This document shows, one piece after another, positions 25,383 through 34,285 of a stretch of 64,000 nt of DNA. The notes beneath the pieces are model-generated. The model had not been told where the DNA came from. It ran no database searches and was given only the letters and a program-made list of their open reading frames with translations. A program made the position numbers and the translations under genes. How positions within the stretch are numbered: the stretch's first letter is position 1; every line of letters starts with the position of its first letter. Location: assembly GCF_009900715.1 (NCBI RefSeq), contig NZ_JAAAJC010000001.1, positions 733,216-797,215 of the forward strand. Direction: 5' to 3'. The DNA comes from Halococcus salsus. GTDB lineage: Archaea; Halobacteriota; Halobacteria; Halobacteriales; Halococcaceae.

Positions 25383-26060
25383 TCACTCCCGTTCGTCGAG
25401 CACCCCGGCCGCGCCGGGGATCAGGGCGTCCTCGACGAGGGCCGCGGTCGCGCGACGGAGTCGTTCGGAGAGCGCCTGGTGGGAGATCTCGAGTCGGTCG
25501 GCGAGTTCGCTCAGGCTGGTCTCGCGCGGGATCGCGAAGTAGCCGGCATCGAGGGCGGCGTCGAGCGCCTCGAACTGGGCCTCGGTGAGCCCGTAGCGAC
25601 CCACCGGTTTCCCCTGCATCTGTCGGATAGCCTTCACGTCGAAGGTCAAGCCGTTCTCCTCGACGAAGTCGTTGGTCATCGTGAGCGACTCCTGGTCGGG
25701 ATAGAGCACCCGGAGATGCCATCGGCCGTTCTTGCCGAGGGCGTCCATCACCGTCGCGGCGGAGTTGGTGATCATCTGGAGGACGACCTCGACCTCGGAG
25801 ACCCACTGCATCCGGTAGAGCTGTTCGTTCTCGAACGTCGAGAGCAGGGAGATGTCGCGGGTGCTCGGGTCGGCTTCCAGCGCCTCGCCGACCGCGTCGG
25901 CCTCCGCCCCGCGAACCCACACCAGCGGCATGACCGCGTCGTCGCCGCTCTGGACCACCCGTTCGATCTCGAACTCGACGTCCGGCAGCGACCGCAGCGC
26001 CTCGTAGAGCGCGAACTCCTCGGCGGGTATCTCCCCCCTGACGACCTGTGCGTTGCTCAT
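25383..26060 (-). CDS. Bat-type HTH_10 transcription regulator
   Basis: 225 aa from ATG 26060 (MSNAQVVRGEIP). The N-terminal two thirds form the regulatory domain seen in haloarchaeal bacterioopsin-activator-like proteins (FALYEALRSLPDVEFEIERVVQSG...). The C-terminal HTH_10 domain is clear: YGLTEAQFEALDAALDAGYF, then ETSLSELADRLEISHQALSERLRRA. Ligand or signal unknown. TATA-like GTTTATC lies about 28 bases upstream on the minus strand. It is divergent from the DUF2797 gene across a 134-base region and convergent with mat. Confidence 0.92.
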   Translation of the reverse strand: MSNAQVVRGEIPAEEFALYEALRSLPDVEFEIERVVQSGDDAVMPLVWVRGAEADAVGEALEADPSTRDISLLSTFENEQLYRMQWVSEVEVVLQMITNSAATVMDALGKNGRWHLRVLYPDQESLTMTNDFVEENGLTFDVKAIRQMQGKPVGRYGLTEAQFEALDAALDAGYFAIPRETSLSELADRLEISHQALSERLRRATAALVEDALIPGAAGVLDERE

Positions 26061-26194
26061 ACTCGGGGTTTCTACTCGATACTGATAAACTCGCCTCACC
26101 GGTCCGAAAACTCCCTCGCTTGCCGGGCGACCGCGAACCCCCGTCCGGCGGTCCGGAACGGTGGTGCTTTGAGCCGTCGCCGTCGAGGGCGTGC

Positions 26195-26926
26195 GTGCAG
26201 ATCGTCGGCTACGCGTCGCTCGACCCCGCGCTGTTCGTCGCCGAGGCGGGGTCGGTGGAGCGGATGGACCTCGCCCCCGGCACAGAGCTCGCCTACACCC
26301 TCGGCGAGCGCCACTGTGCGGGAACGACGACCGACGACGGGACTCATCACCCCTGCGAGCGCCCGCGTGCGCCCTACTGCGAACTCCACACCACGCCGTG
26401 GTCGGTGGCGAACAACGCCGACTCCGAGGAGGAGCACGCGGTCTACCTCGCGGGTTTCACCCCGCGGACGTTCAAGGTGGGCGTCACGCGCTCGTGGCGG
26501 CTCGACACCCGTCTCCGCGAACAGGGTGCCGACCGGGCCGCTCACGTTCTCACTACGTCCGACGGCCGAGCGGCACGTGACCGCGAGACACAGATATCGA
26601 CGGAGTACGGGGTTACCGAGCGGGTTCGCGTGGCGACCAAGATCCGAGGACTCGCCGAGCCGTTCGACGAGGCGGCGTGGGAGGCGCTGCTCGATCCCTT
26701 CGAGGTCCACGAGACGTTCGCGTTCGAGTACGGCCTCGAACTCGGGGAGCGACCGGTGGCCGAAACCCTCCTCTGTGGCACTGTTGTGGGAATGAAGGGC
26801 CGCGTTCTGCTTCTGTCCTACCGGGGAACCACCTACGCCGTCGACTGTCGGGACCTCGTGGGCTACGACCTCGAATCGGGCGCGCCCGACCGCGACCTCC
26901 AGGCGAGCCTCGGCGGGTTCGGCTGA
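26195..26926 (+). CDS. DUF2797 family protein
   Basis: 243 aa from GTG 26195 (MQIVGYASLDPALFV); the longer ORF from 26048 runs through the divergent promoter region. A cysteine/histidine cluster, HCAGT ... HPCERPRAPYCELH at about 40-65, looks like a zinc site. It is followed by YLAGFTPRTFKVGVTR, the family core, which resembles a GIY-YIG-like strand pair, and ends with KGRVLLLSYRGTTYAVDCR. DUF2797 occurs in archaea and some bacteria with no proven function; nucleic-acid handling is a guess from the fold resemblance. Confidence 0.85.
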   Translation: MQIVGYASLDPALFVAEAGSVERMDLAPGTELAYTLGERHCAGTTTDDGTHHPCERPRAPYCELHTTPWSVANNADSEEEHAVYLAGFTPRTFKVGVTRSWRLDTRLREQGADRAAHVLTTSDGRAARDRETQISTEYGVTERVRVATKIRGLAEPFDEAAWEALLDPFEVHETFAFEYGLELGERPVAETLLCGTVVGMKGRVLLLSYRGTTYAVDCRDLVGYDLESGAPDRDLQASLGGFG

Positions 26927-26976
26927 GGACGGGGAAGTACCGAACGCTTTTCCGGCGGGCCAGCCAACCCGGGCGC

Positions 26977-27417
26977 ATGGCAGACGACGAACCCGAACCC
27001 ACCGACGAGTCGAGTTCCGAACCCGAGATCAACGAGAGCGAGGGCGAGGAGAAGTCCTTCCGCGAGCGCGTCGAGGAGATCCGCGAGGAGCGCGAGGCCG
27101 AAGCGGAGGGCGACGGCGAGAGCCGCGAGGAACGCATGGAGGAGCTGATGGGTGGCGGCGGTCCCGGTGGCGGCATGGGCGGCGGTGGCAACCCGTTCGC
27201 GCAGATGATGGGCGGGATGATGGGCGGCGGTCCCGGCGGCGGCATGGGCGGCCCCGGCGGCATGGGCGGCGGCCCGCCCGGTGCCGGTCCCGGCGGTCCG
27301 GGTGGCGAGAGCGACGCGGGCAACGAGGAGATGGTTCGCGAGCTTCGACAGCTCCGCGACGAGGTTCACGACGTCCGACGCACGCTCGACCGCATCGCCG
27401 ACGCGCTCGAAGAGTAG
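26977..27417 (+). CDS. Acidic protein with long Gly/Met-rich middle
   Basis: 146 aa in three parts: an extremely acidic, coiled N-terminus (residues 1-57, many Glu/Arg in SFRERVEEIREEREAEAEG), a Gly/Met/Pro run of about 52 residues (PGGGMGGGG, AQMMGGMMGGG, GGMGGPGGMGGG and similar), and a C-terminal coiled coil (ELRQLRDEVHDVRRTLDRIADALEE). The ends could form a multimer with a flexible linker between. No family with known function is recognised. It overlaps nothing and is five bases from the convergent cysE stop. The ATG is preceded by a CTTTTCCGG element about 25-30 bases upstream. Confidence 0.75.
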   Translation: MADDEPEPTDESSSEPEINESEGEEKSFRERVEEIREEREAEAEGDGESREERMEELMGGGGPGGGMGGGGNPFAQMMGGMMGGGPGGGMGGPGGMGGGPPGAGPGGPGGESDAGNEEMVRELRQLRDEVHDVRRTLDRIADALEE

Positions 27418-27421
27418 CTCC

Positions 27422-27988
27422 TTACTCCGGGAAGCCGGTCCCGAGTTCGATCGATTCGTCCTCCGCACAGCGACCGACGAGTTTCGCGGGGTTGCCGACC
27501 GCGGTGCAGTTCGGCGGCACGGATTCGAGGACGACGGACCCCGCACCGACGCTCGCGTTCTCGCCGATGACGATCGGACCCAGTAGGGTGGCGTTCGCGC
27601 CGATCGTCGCGCCGTCTTCGAGCGTCGGATGGCGCTTTTCGTCCGCCAGCGAGTCACCGCCGAGCGTGACGCCCTGATAGAGCATCACGTCGTCGCCGAT
27701 GTCGGTCGTCTCGCCGACCACCACGCCCGCGCCGTGGTCGATGAAACACCGCCGGCCGATGTCGGCCCCGGGGTGGATCTCGACCCCGGTGAGGAACCGG
27801 GCGAGGTGCGATATCAGCCGTGCGGTGAGGTGGAAGTCCCGCTCCCACGCGGCGTGGCCGAGACGGTGGGCCCAGAGCGCGTGAAGCCCCGGATACGCGA
27901 GCACGACTTCGAGGGCCGACTTCGCCGCCGGGTCCTTCGCCAGCGCCGTCTCGATGTCCTCTCGGATCCGTTTTCCCAGACCGATCAT
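27422..27988 (-). CDS. cysE: Serine O-acetyltransferase
   Basis: 188 aa from ATG 27988; an ATG three codons upstream (27997) is also possible. The left-handed beta-helix is clear from the hexapeptide repeats [28 protein letters not shown] and [28 protein letters not shown], with the catalytic histidine in DHGAG. The N-terminal helical domain ([26 protein letters not shown]) has the family H-x-x-x-H pair. It makes O-acetylserine for cysteine synthesis. No cysK is adjacent. Some homologues are hard to tell from other hexapeptide acetyltransferases, but this pattern is strong. Confidence 0.94.
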   Translation of the reverse strand: MIGLGKRIREDIETALAKDPAAKSALEVVLAYPGLHALWAHRLGHAAWERDFHLTARLISHLARFLTGVEIHPGADIGRRCFIDHGAGVVVGETTDIGDDVMLYQGVTLGGDSLADEKRHPTLEDGATIGANATLLGPIVIGENASVGAGSVVLESVPPNCTAVGNPAKLVGRCAEDESIELGTGFPE

Positions 27989-28063
27989 GGGGAACATCCG
28001 TGACGAGTGAGCATAAACCATGCGTCCACCGAAACCCGGTGCCCCGAGCGCGTCGAGGCTTCG

Positions 28064-29020
28064 TCACTCCCGCGGGGACTGCTCGAACAGCCACTCGAAC
28101 CACTGGAGTTTGAAGTCCCGGCGTTCGCTCTCGTCGAGCGAACTGTTCTGGGTGTGGCCGTAGTTCAACAACGCGACCAGGATGACGCCGCCGACGGTGT
28201 TGCCGAGGGTGATGGGGAGCGTCACGCCGAGCAGCGCGGTGGCGAAACCAACGGAACTCCCGAACGCGACGTAGAAGGCCTCACAGGTCGCGATGATACA
28301 GTGAAAGAGGCCGTTCGCGGGGATCAACGCCATGATGAACACCACGAGAACCACGCGGGCGGTCGACTCCCGGACGGCGTGGGTGACCCAGACCATCCCC
28401 GCGACCAGCCAGCCCGCGATGAGTCCCTTGAAGAACAGCCCGAACCACGGCGTGTCGAGCGCGTGATGGCCGATCTCGGTCGCGGCGCGCGCGGCTTCCG
28501 GCGTGAATATCGGCGTCTCGGCGAGGAGGAACCCGCCCGCTATCGCGCCGAGGAGGTTCGCGACGAGGACGATCCCCCAGACGCGGAGTAAGAGTGGGAC
28601 GCTCGCGATCCGCGTCAGGACGAGCGTGACGGGGGTCAGGGTGTTCTCGGTGAACAGCTGATAGCCGCCAATCACGATGAAGACGAACCCGATGGGATAG
28701 AGCAGGTAGCTCAGGACCTCGCCCGCCGGGCCGGGTATCGTCGCGACCACGGTGGCGCGAGTCAGAAAGGAGAGCACGATCGAGAGGCCGGCAGCGAGCC
28801 CGCTCAGGAACAGTTGGCGGTCGCTACAGCTGAACTCGTAGGAGGCGGTCGCCACCACCCGCTCGAACACCTCGTCGCCCGAGAAGCGGTCACGGATCGC
28901 CTCGCCCGCGGCCGGCGCGCCGCTCCGGGACCGATCGAGGAACTCCCGTATCCGACGGCGACGATCGAGCCCCTTCGAGTCGTTCGATTCGTCGACCGGG
29001 CTCGGCGAGTCGGCGCTCAT
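28064..29020 (-). CDS. Formate/nitrite transporter (FNT) family channel
   Basis: 318 aa. A soluble acidic N-terminus of about 75 residues precedes six hydrophobic helices between about 75 and 290. FNT hallmarks are the half-helix regions LSFLTRATVVATIPGP and, in the second half, GFATALLGVTLPITLGNTVGG, which carries the conserved N-T/S-x-G-G. Such channels pass small anions (formate, nitrite, hydrosulfide) or weak acids. The substrate cannot be read. It diverges from the acyl-CoA dehydrogenase gene across 143 bases. Position beside cysE (43 bases away, same strand) suggests a link to sulfur metabolism, possibly sulfide, as inference only. Confidence 0.87.
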   Translation of the reverse strand: MSADSPSPVDESNDSKGLDRRRRIREFLDRSRSGAPAAGEAIRDRFSGDEVFERVVATASYEFSCSDRQLFLSGLAAGLSIVLSFLTRATVVATIPGPAGEVLSYLLYPIGFVFIVIGGYQLFTENTLTPVTLVLTRIASVPLLLRVWGIVLVANLLGAIAGGFLLAETPIFTPEAARAATEIGHHALDTPWFGLFFKGLIAGWLVAGMVWVTHAVRESTARVVLVVFIMALIPANGLFHCIIATCEAFYVAFGSSVGFATALLGVTLPITLGNTVGGVILVALLNYGHTQNSSLDESERRDFKLQWFEWLFEQSPRE

Positions 29021-29163
29021 TCGACGGGCTCCGAGACCGGGTGGCGTCGTACGTGATACATCCTAATTCGGCCGGAGGTGCGATTCGCGTCGAAATATAG
29101 GCAACGGCATCGGTTCGTCCCCCGTGTCACAACAGTAATGCGGACGCGACGTGAGGAACGGTT

Positions 29164-30306
29164 ATGGACTTCAGCCTCTCGGCCGAGCAACGACAGATCC
29201 AGGGGATGGTCACCGAGTTCGTCGACGAGGAGGTCGTGCCTCGCGCCGCCGAGATCGACCACGACGACGAGTTCCCGGCCGACCTCGTTCGCGAGATGGG
29301 CGAACTCGGTCTGATGGGGATGCCCTTCCCCGAGGAGTACGGCGGTGCAGGGCTCGACTACCACTCCTACGCGCTCGGCCTCGCCGAGATCGCGCGCGGC
29401 TCGGGTGGGTTGGGGACCGTGGTGGCCGCCCACATCAGTCTCGCGGGCAACATGCTCTACGAGTTCGGAACGGAGGACCAAAAAGAGGAGTTCCTGACCC
29501 CGCTGGCCGAGGGCCGCGACATCGGGGCGTTCGCGCTCTCGGAGGCCGGCGCGGGCAGCGACGTGCCGGCGATGACGACCACGGCCCGAAAGGAGGGCGA
29601 CGAGTACGTGGTCGACGGCGGCAAGCTCTGGATCTCGAACGGCTCGGTGGCCGACACCGTCACCCTGTTCGCCAAGACCGACCCCGACGCCGGCAACAAG
29701 GGCATCTCCTCGTTCGTCGTGCGGCCCGAGGAGGACGAGGGCTTCCACGTCGAGGGGACGGAGGACAAACTCGGCGACAAGGGCTGTCCGACCGCGGAAC
29801 TCCGGTTCTCGGAGATGCGGATCCCCGAGGACCGACGGCTCGGCGAGGAGGGTCGGGGGTTCGTCCACGCGCTCAAGACCCTCAACGGGGGGCGGATCAC
29901 CATCGCCGCCCGCGGGGTCGGGATCGCCCAGGCCGCACTCGATGCGGCGCTCGACTACGCCCAGGACCGCGAGCAGTTCGACCAGCCCATCTCGGAGTTT
30001 CAGACCATTCAGCACAAACTCGCCGACATGGACACCAAGGTTTCTGCCGCCCGCCTCCTGATGCACCAGGCGGCGGACCTGAAGATGCGCGGTGAGGACT
30101 TCCGGAAGGAGGCCGCCCAGGCGAAGCTCTACGCCAGCGAGGTGAGCCGTGAGGTCGCGAACGAGGGCGTCCAGATCCACGGCGGCTACGGCTACACGAA
30201 GGACTTTCCCGCCGAGCGCTTCTACCGCGACGCCAAGCTCAACGAGATCTACGAGGGGACCAGCGAAGTCCTCAGAAACACCATCGCGGGCAACCTGCTC
30301 GATTGA
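29164..30306 (+). CDS. Acyl-CoA dehydrogenase
   Basis: 380 aa, standard length. The FAD and acyl-CoA motifs are intact: FALSEAGAGSDVPAM (174-188 region), LWISNGSVADTV, and the C-terminal signature QIHGGYGYTKDFPAERFYRD with the catalytic Glu in IYEGTSEV. It oxidises acyl-CoA to the enoyl form in fatty acid or branched-chain amino acid breakdown; chain length cannot be read. The natural electron acceptor is ETF. It is transcribed with its own divergent promoter region and seems to be a single gene. Confidence 0.95.
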   Translation: MDFSLSAEQRQIQGMVTEFVDEEVVPRAAEIDHDDEFPADLVREMGELGLMGMPFPEEYGGAGLDYHSYALGLAEIARGSGGLGTVVAAHISLAGNMLYEFGTEDQKEEFLTPLAEGRDIGAFALSEAGAGSDVPAMTTTARKEGDEYVVDGGKLWISNGSVADTVTLFAKTDPDAGNKGISSFVVRPEEDEGFHVEGTEDKLGDKGCPTAELRFSEMRIPEDRRLGEEGRGFVHALKTLNGGRITIAARGVGIAQAALDAALDYAQDREQFDQPISEFQTIQHKLADMDTKVSAARLLMHQAADLKMRGEDFRKEAAQAKLYASEVSREVANEGVQIHGGYGYTKDFPAERFYRDAKLNEIYEGTSEVLRNTIAGNLLD

Positions 30307-30346
30307 GAACCGATAGCTTCGATTAGCCGGCGAGCGAAGCGGGAGT

Positions 30347-30625
30347 ATGACCCCCGAGGCGGAAGCCAGCGCCGACGGCATCACCGCGCGCTACACCGAG
30401 ACCGACGGCGAGCGCGTGCTCGAATTCTCGCGCGACGGCGCGACCGCGGCGGTCGCCCAGAACGTCGACGGCTACGCCATGCTCAAGGTCCGGCCCACGG
30501 CGGACGGTGACGAACTCGAACGCTACTACGGCTTCGACATGGCGCTCGACCACGCCGCCGAGTTGCTCGGCGTCTCGCCGCACGACCTCCCGGTGCCCGA
30601 CGCCGCCGCCGACATGGGGATGTGA
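30347..30625 (+). CDS. DUF7111 family protein
   Basis: 92 aa. Acidic, with pattern ITARYTETDGERVLEFSRDGATAAVAQNVDGYAMLKVRPTADGDELERYYGFDMALDHAAELLG, as in a haloarchaeal family of unknown function. It has no signal or membrane segment, so it is cytosolic. It comes 40 bases after the acyl-CoA dehydrogenase stop and is followed at 57 bases by an acetyltransferase, so co-transcription is possible. Confidence 0.75.
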   Translation: MTPEAEASADGITARYTETDGERVLEFSRDGATAAVAQNVDGYAMLKVRPTADGDELERYYGFDMALDHAAELLGVSPHDLPVPDAAADMGM

Positions 30626-30682
30626 CTGGATGGACGACGACACCCGAGTATCTCGTTCGAACCCGGCTACGGAGCGGCATCG

Positions 30683-31240
30683 ATGACGGGGAACGAAGGC
30701 GGTGTTTCGGTCGAGCGCAGTGGATTCGAGGCGTACGAGACCGGCATCGAGACGCTCCTCGGGGAGTACCATCGGTCGGTCGCGGACGGCCATCGTGACT
30801 ACCTCGCTCGCCACGCGCCCGAGTACGAGTTCTCCCCGGCCGCGTACGTTCGGGACGAGACCGAGACGGATCTCGCGTATCTCGGTGCGAACGACGACCG
30901 GCGACCGCTGGTGGTCGCGGTGGACGGCGACGACGTCGTCGGCTGTGTCTACCTGTACGAGCTCACCGACGACGAGGCCGAGATAAAGCGGCTCTACGTT
31001 CGCGAGGCGTATCGCGGCCGTGGAGTGGGCCGCCGACTCCTCGAACGGCTGATCGAGGTCGCCGAGAACGAAGGCTATCGCTCGCTCCGTCTCGACACCG
31101 CCCCGTACATGGAGGGCGCACAACACCTCTACCGGCAGTTGGGTTTCGACACCTACGAAGGCGGGGCGTCGGTCACCGACGTTCCCGACCCGCTCCTCGA
31201 TGACCTCGTCTTCATGCGCCGCCGTCTCGACGGGCGATAG
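30683..31240 (+). CDS. GNAT N-acetyltransferase
   Basis: 185 aa. The acetyl-CoA site is RLYVREAYRGRGVGRRLLERLIEVAENEGY, with the classical R-G-x-G-x-G/R. Before it is VVGCVYLYELTDDEAEIK, the central strand pair, and after it LDTAPYMEGAQHLYRQLGF, the usual late motif. The substrate is unknown. It may be in one transcript with the preceding small gene. Similar proteins are numerous in haloarchaea. Confidence 0.9.
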   Translation: MTGNEGGVSVERSGFEAYETGIETLLGEYHRSVADGHRDYLARHAPEYEFSPAAYVRDETETDLAYLGANDDRRPLVVAVDGDDVVGCVYLYELTDDEAEIKRLYVREAYRGRGVGRRLLERLIEVAENEGYRSLRLDTAPYMEGAQHLYRQLGFDTYEGGASVTDVPDPLLDDLVFMRRRLDGR

Positions 31241-31269
31241 CGCTCGGAACGAGAGCCGTCCAAGTCGAT

Positions 31270-31410
31270 TCAGAGCGCGAGGAAGACTAGGTAGGGAACC
31301 GCGAACAGCACGACCGTCAGGAGGAGCAGGATGACACCGTAAGCGGCCAGGGTTCCAGCGGCCGTGAGCCACGACGGATGGTCGAATCGGCCGGGGAGGC
31401 TCGTGCTCAT
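31270..31410 (-). CDS. Small membrane protein (46 aa)
   Basis: A short reverse-strand ORF, ATG 31410 to TGA 31270. It has a hydrophilic start (MSTSLPGRFDHPSW) and then one long hydrophobic run from about residue 20 (YGVILLLLTVVLFAVPYL). It shows haloarchaeal codon use (GCG, CTC, GTC) and fills the gap between the acetyltransferase and monooxygenase genes. Such 40-60 aa single-helix proteins are under-annotated. Function unknown. Confidence 0.65.
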   Translation of the reverse strand: MSTSLPGRFDHPSWLTAAGTLAAYGVILLLLTVVLFAVPYLVFLAL

Positions 31411-31529
31411 GGCTGATGCAGTGCGCGTCGGGGCTTAAACGCTCGTGCTCGCGACACCGTTCGTGGCGCGACCGTCGACCCGGTCCCCGAAGCGCCACGG
31501 CTTTCCCGCGGCCGGCCGAAGGAACGTCG

Positions 31530-31829
31530 ATGTTAGTCGTTCACGCGAGCTTTCCGGTCGACCCGGCCCACCGAGACGACGCGCTCGAACTCCTCCCCGA
31601 CCTCGTTGAGGGGTCGCGGGCCGAGGACGGCGTGATCGAGTATCGGGCGACGACGGACGTCACCGACCCCAATATCATCCGCTTCTTCGAGCGCTACGAG
31701 GACGAGGAGGCGTTCGCGGCCCACGGCCAGTCCGACCACTTCGGGACCTTCGAGGACGCGGTCGGCGAGTATCTCGCCGGCGAACCCGAGGTCGTTCAGT
31801 TCGAGGTCGACTCCGTCACCGAACGCTGA
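31530..31829 (+). CDS. Antibiotic biosynthesis monooxygenase-like protein
   Basis: 99 aa dimeric alpha-beta barrel (ABM) domain: MLVVHASFPVDPAHRDDALELLPDLVEGSRAEDGVIEYRATTDV, then IRFFERYEDEEAFAAHGQSDHF, the typical layout with the conserved His-Phe. These proteins are small quinol or heme-related monooxygenases, or have unknown roles; they function as dimers. No cofactor motif is visible. It is convergent with the DUF5800 gene; 13 bases separate the two stops. Confidence 0.88.
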   Translation: MLVVHASFPVDPAHRDDALELLPDLVEGSRAEDGVIEYRATTDVTDPNIIRFFERYEDEEAFAAHGQSDHFGTFEDAVGEYLAGEPEVVQFEVDSVTER

Positions 31830-31842
31830 GGGCGACGGGGTT

Positions 31843-32046
31843 TCAGGCGGTTATTTCGGCGATGCGGCGGGGTTCGCCCGAGAGGGTCGGGTCGGGCTCG
31901 ACGATCTTGAGCACCTCGTGGTCGGTGACCTCGGGATAGGTCTTGCCGATGGCCTCTTCGATCAGCGCGCGTTCGAGCCGGAACTCGGTACCCTCATAGA
32001 CCACGTCCACACCCTGTTCGTCGAACGAGAGGAGGGTCATATCCAT
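31843..32046 (-). CDS. DUF5800 family protein
   Basis: 67 aa from ATG 32046. It matches a haloarchaeal family (TLLSFDEQGVDVVYEGTEFRLERALIEEAIGKTYPEVTDHEVLKIVEPDPTLSGEPRRI) without known function. It is acidic and soluble. A divergent TTTTTATT on its strand at about 32063-32070 is a possible TATA box; it shares an 81-base divergent region with the bactofilin-like gene. Confidence 0.85.
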   Translation of the reverse strand: MDMTLLSFDEQGVDVVYEGTEFRLERALIEEAIGKTYPEVTDHEVLKIVEPDPTLSGEPRRIAEITA

Positions 32047-32097
32047 CGTAGCGCGGTTGACGAATAAAAACGACTCGCGTTCGCGTCGGAGACTGGA

Positions 32098-32104
32098 TTT
32101 ATTA
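32098..32104 (+). promoter_or_regulatory. TATA box of bactofilin-like gene
   Basis: TTTATTA at 32098-32104 lies 24 bases upstream of the GTG start at 32128, the distance expected for a leaderless haloarchaeal transcript. This supports GTG over downstream ATG codons as the start. Confidence 0.55.
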
Positions 32105-32127
32105 GGGATGGCCCCCGATTCTGCCGT

Positions 32128-33096
32128 GTGTCGTTCCGCTCGGACCCCCTCTCCGAACTCGTCGTCCCCGATGGGACCACGGTCGAGGAACACGATATCG
32201 TGACCGATGCCGACGTGATCGTCGGAACACAGAGCACGATAGCGCTCGGCGTCCGGGCCCGGAACGTCGTCGCGGGCGAGCGCGTCACGTTCGACGGGGA
32301 CATCGAGGCGAGCGGCGACTGCCGGCTCGATATGTGGTGTGAAGTCAACGGCAACGTGCTCGTTGGCGCGGACGCCTACATCGGCGAGCGCGTCGAGATC
32401 GGTGGCCAGCTCGTCGTCGCGGGCGACCTCGACATCGGCGACGACGTCACCATCGAGGAGGGGTTCGACGCCAACGGCTGGATCGTCATCCGCAACCCCG
32501 TGCCGACGCTGGTCTTCCTCTTCACCTACCTCACCCACCTCCTCCGACGCGGCGAGGAGGAGCTCGCCGACGACGTACTCTCGGAGGTGTTCGAGGGCCA
32601 CGACGACCAGCCGCTCGTCGTCCCGAAGAACGCGACGCTCGGCGACGACGCCTGGCGGGTCTCGACGCCCGCCCGGGTCGGCGACGACTGTCGGCTCCAC
32701 GGCAACCTCCGCGCCGAGACCATTTCGGTCGGTGCGAACGACGAGATATTCGGGAGCCTCCGAGCGCGCGAGTCGATCACCCTCGATGAGGGCACCGTCG
32801 TCCACGGCGACGTCACGACCAGCGACGGCGCGGTCGAGGTCGCGGCGGGGGCCCACATCCGCGGCGACATCGCGTGCGAACGGCTCCGCCTCCACGAGGG
32901 CGCGGTGGTCGAGGGGCAGATGCGCGCCCGCGGCGAGATGACGGTCGTCCGGGCCCAGCGCGGGGTCGACACCGCGGCGTCGGATACCGAAACCGAGACG
33001 GTGACGAGCGCCGACGACGTCGACGGAACGGTCGAGTCGGACGACGAGCGAACCGAACCCGACGGATCGAAAGGCAGTTTCACGCCGCCGAAATAG
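32128..33096 (+). CDS. Bactofilin-like polymer-forming protein
   Basis: 322 aa from GTG 32128. It has two blocks of beta-helical repeats (about 35-110 and 165-270, with runs such as GDLDIGDDVTIEEGFDANGW and ARESITLDEGTVVHGDVTTSDG) separated by a helical segment (LVFLFTYLTHLLRRGEEEL, about 130-150). The C-terminus is acidic and disordered. Bactofilins polymerise into cytoskeletal filaments at the membrane; the hydrophobic middle helix may attach this one to it. Haloarchaeal members are uncharacterised or linked to cell shape. Start supported by a TATA box 24 bases upstream. It is eight bases from the next gene. Confidence 0.85.
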   Translation: MSFRSDPLSELVVPDGTTVEEHDIVTDADVIVGTQSTIALGVRARNVVAGERVTFDGDIEASGDCRLDMWCEVNGNVLVGADAYIGERVEIGGQLVVAGDLDIGDDVTIEEGFDANGWIVIRNPVPTLVFLFTYLTHLLRRGEEELADDVLSEVFEGHDDQPLVVPKNATLGDDAWRVSTPARVGDDCRLHGNLRAETISVGANDEIFGSLRARESITLDEGTVVHGDVTTSDGAVEVAAGAHIRGDIACERLRLHEGAVVEGQMRARGEMTVVRAQRGVDTAASDTETETVTSADDVDGTVESDDERTEPDGSKGSFTPPK

Positions 33097-33103
33097 TCGG
33101 CCC

Positions 33104-34285
33104 ATGCTCTCGCTCGCGCTCGCCGGCAAGCCGAACGCCGGCAAATCTACGTTCTTCGCGGCGGCGACGATGGCCGACGTCGACGTCGCCAACTATCCCT
33201 TCACGACCATCGACCCGAACCGTGGGGTCTCCCACGTTCGCACCGACTGCCCCTGTCTCGCTCGCGAGGAGCGCTGTGGCGACGAACACTGTCACGACGG
33301 TACGCGTTACGTCCCCATCGAACTCCTCGACGTCGCGGGTCTCGTACCGGGGGCCCACGAAGGCCGCGGGCTGGGCAACCAGTTCCTCGACGAACTCACG
33401 AACGCCGACGTGATCCTGAACGTCGTGGATTCGTCGGGGGGGACCAACGCCGAGGGCGAACCCGTCGAGGTGGGCGATCACGACCCCACGGAGGACGTCG
33501 ACTTCATCACCGAGGAGATCGAGCAGTGGCTCGCCGGTATCGTCGAGCGGAACTGGGAGACCATCGCCCGCGGGTCGCGCGCGCCGAACTTCTCGATCGA
33601 CGAGGCGATCCGGGAGATGCTCTCGGGGCTCGGCGTCGGCGAGGCGGCCATCACCGCGACCCTCCGCGAGCTCGACTATCCCACGGACCCGCGCGAGTGG
33701 ACCGACGACCACAGGACCGCCCTCGCCCGCCAGGTCCGCGAGCGAACCAAGCCCCTCGTCGTGGTGGCGAACAAGGCCGACATCGCACCCGCAGGCGCGC
33801 TCGACGCGCTCCGCGAGGCCGCGGGCGAGGCGATCCCGGCGACTGCGGAGGGCGAGCTCGCACTCCGGCGCGGCGCGGAGGCGGGAGCGATCGACTACCA
33901 CCCCGGCGACCCCGACTTCTCCATCATTGGCGACCTCACCGACGGCCAGCGCGCAGGCCTCGACCAGGTCCGCGAACTCATGGCCGACCACGGTGGCACC
34001 GGGATCCAGACGGCGTTGAACACCGCCGTCTACGACCTGCTCGATCACATCACTGTGTACCCCGTCCAGAACGAGACGAAGTGGACCGACGGCCAGGGCA
34101 ACGTCCTGCCCGACGCGTTTCTGGTTCCCCGGGGTTCGACCCCGCGCGACCTGGCCTACGCAGTCCACTCGGACATCGGGGATGGCTACCTTCACGCCGT
34201 GGACGCGCGCTCGAACCGGCGGGTGGGCGAAGACCACGAGCTCTCGGAGGGCGACGTGGTGAAGATCGTGAGCACGGCGACCTGA
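33104..34285 (+). CDS. ychF: YchF/OBG-family GTPase or ATPase
   Basis: 393 aa. P-loop GKPNAGKST (about 7-15), G2/G3 region VAGLVPGAHEGRGLGNQFLDE, NKAD motif and a C-terminal TGS domain ending LSEGDVVKIVS. These are the features of the archaeal OBG-like group close to YchF. Family members bind the ribosome and hydrolyse GTP or ATP; YchF proteins prefer ATP because the NKxD motif is altered, but NKAD is present here, so GTP preference is plausible. The stop overlaps the following ATG by one base. Confidence 0.95.
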   Translation: MLSLALAGKPNAGKSTFFAAATMADVDVANYPFTTIDPNRGVSHVRTDCPCLAREERCGDEHCHDGTRYVPIELLDVAGLVPGAHEGRGLGNQFLDELTNADVILNVVDSSGGTNAEGEPVEVGDHDPTEDVDFITEEIEQWLAGIVERNWETIARGSRAPNFSIDEAIREMLSGLGVGEAAITATLRELDYPTDPREWTDDHRTALARQVRERTKPLVVVANKADIAPAGALDALREAAGEAIPATAEGELALRRGAEAGAIDYHPGDPDFSIIGDLTDGQRAGLDQVRELMADHGGTGIQTALNTAVYDLLDHITVYPVQNETKWTDGQGNVLPDAFLVPRGSTPRDLAYAVHSDIGDGYLHAVDARSNRRVGEDHELSEGDVVKIVSTAT

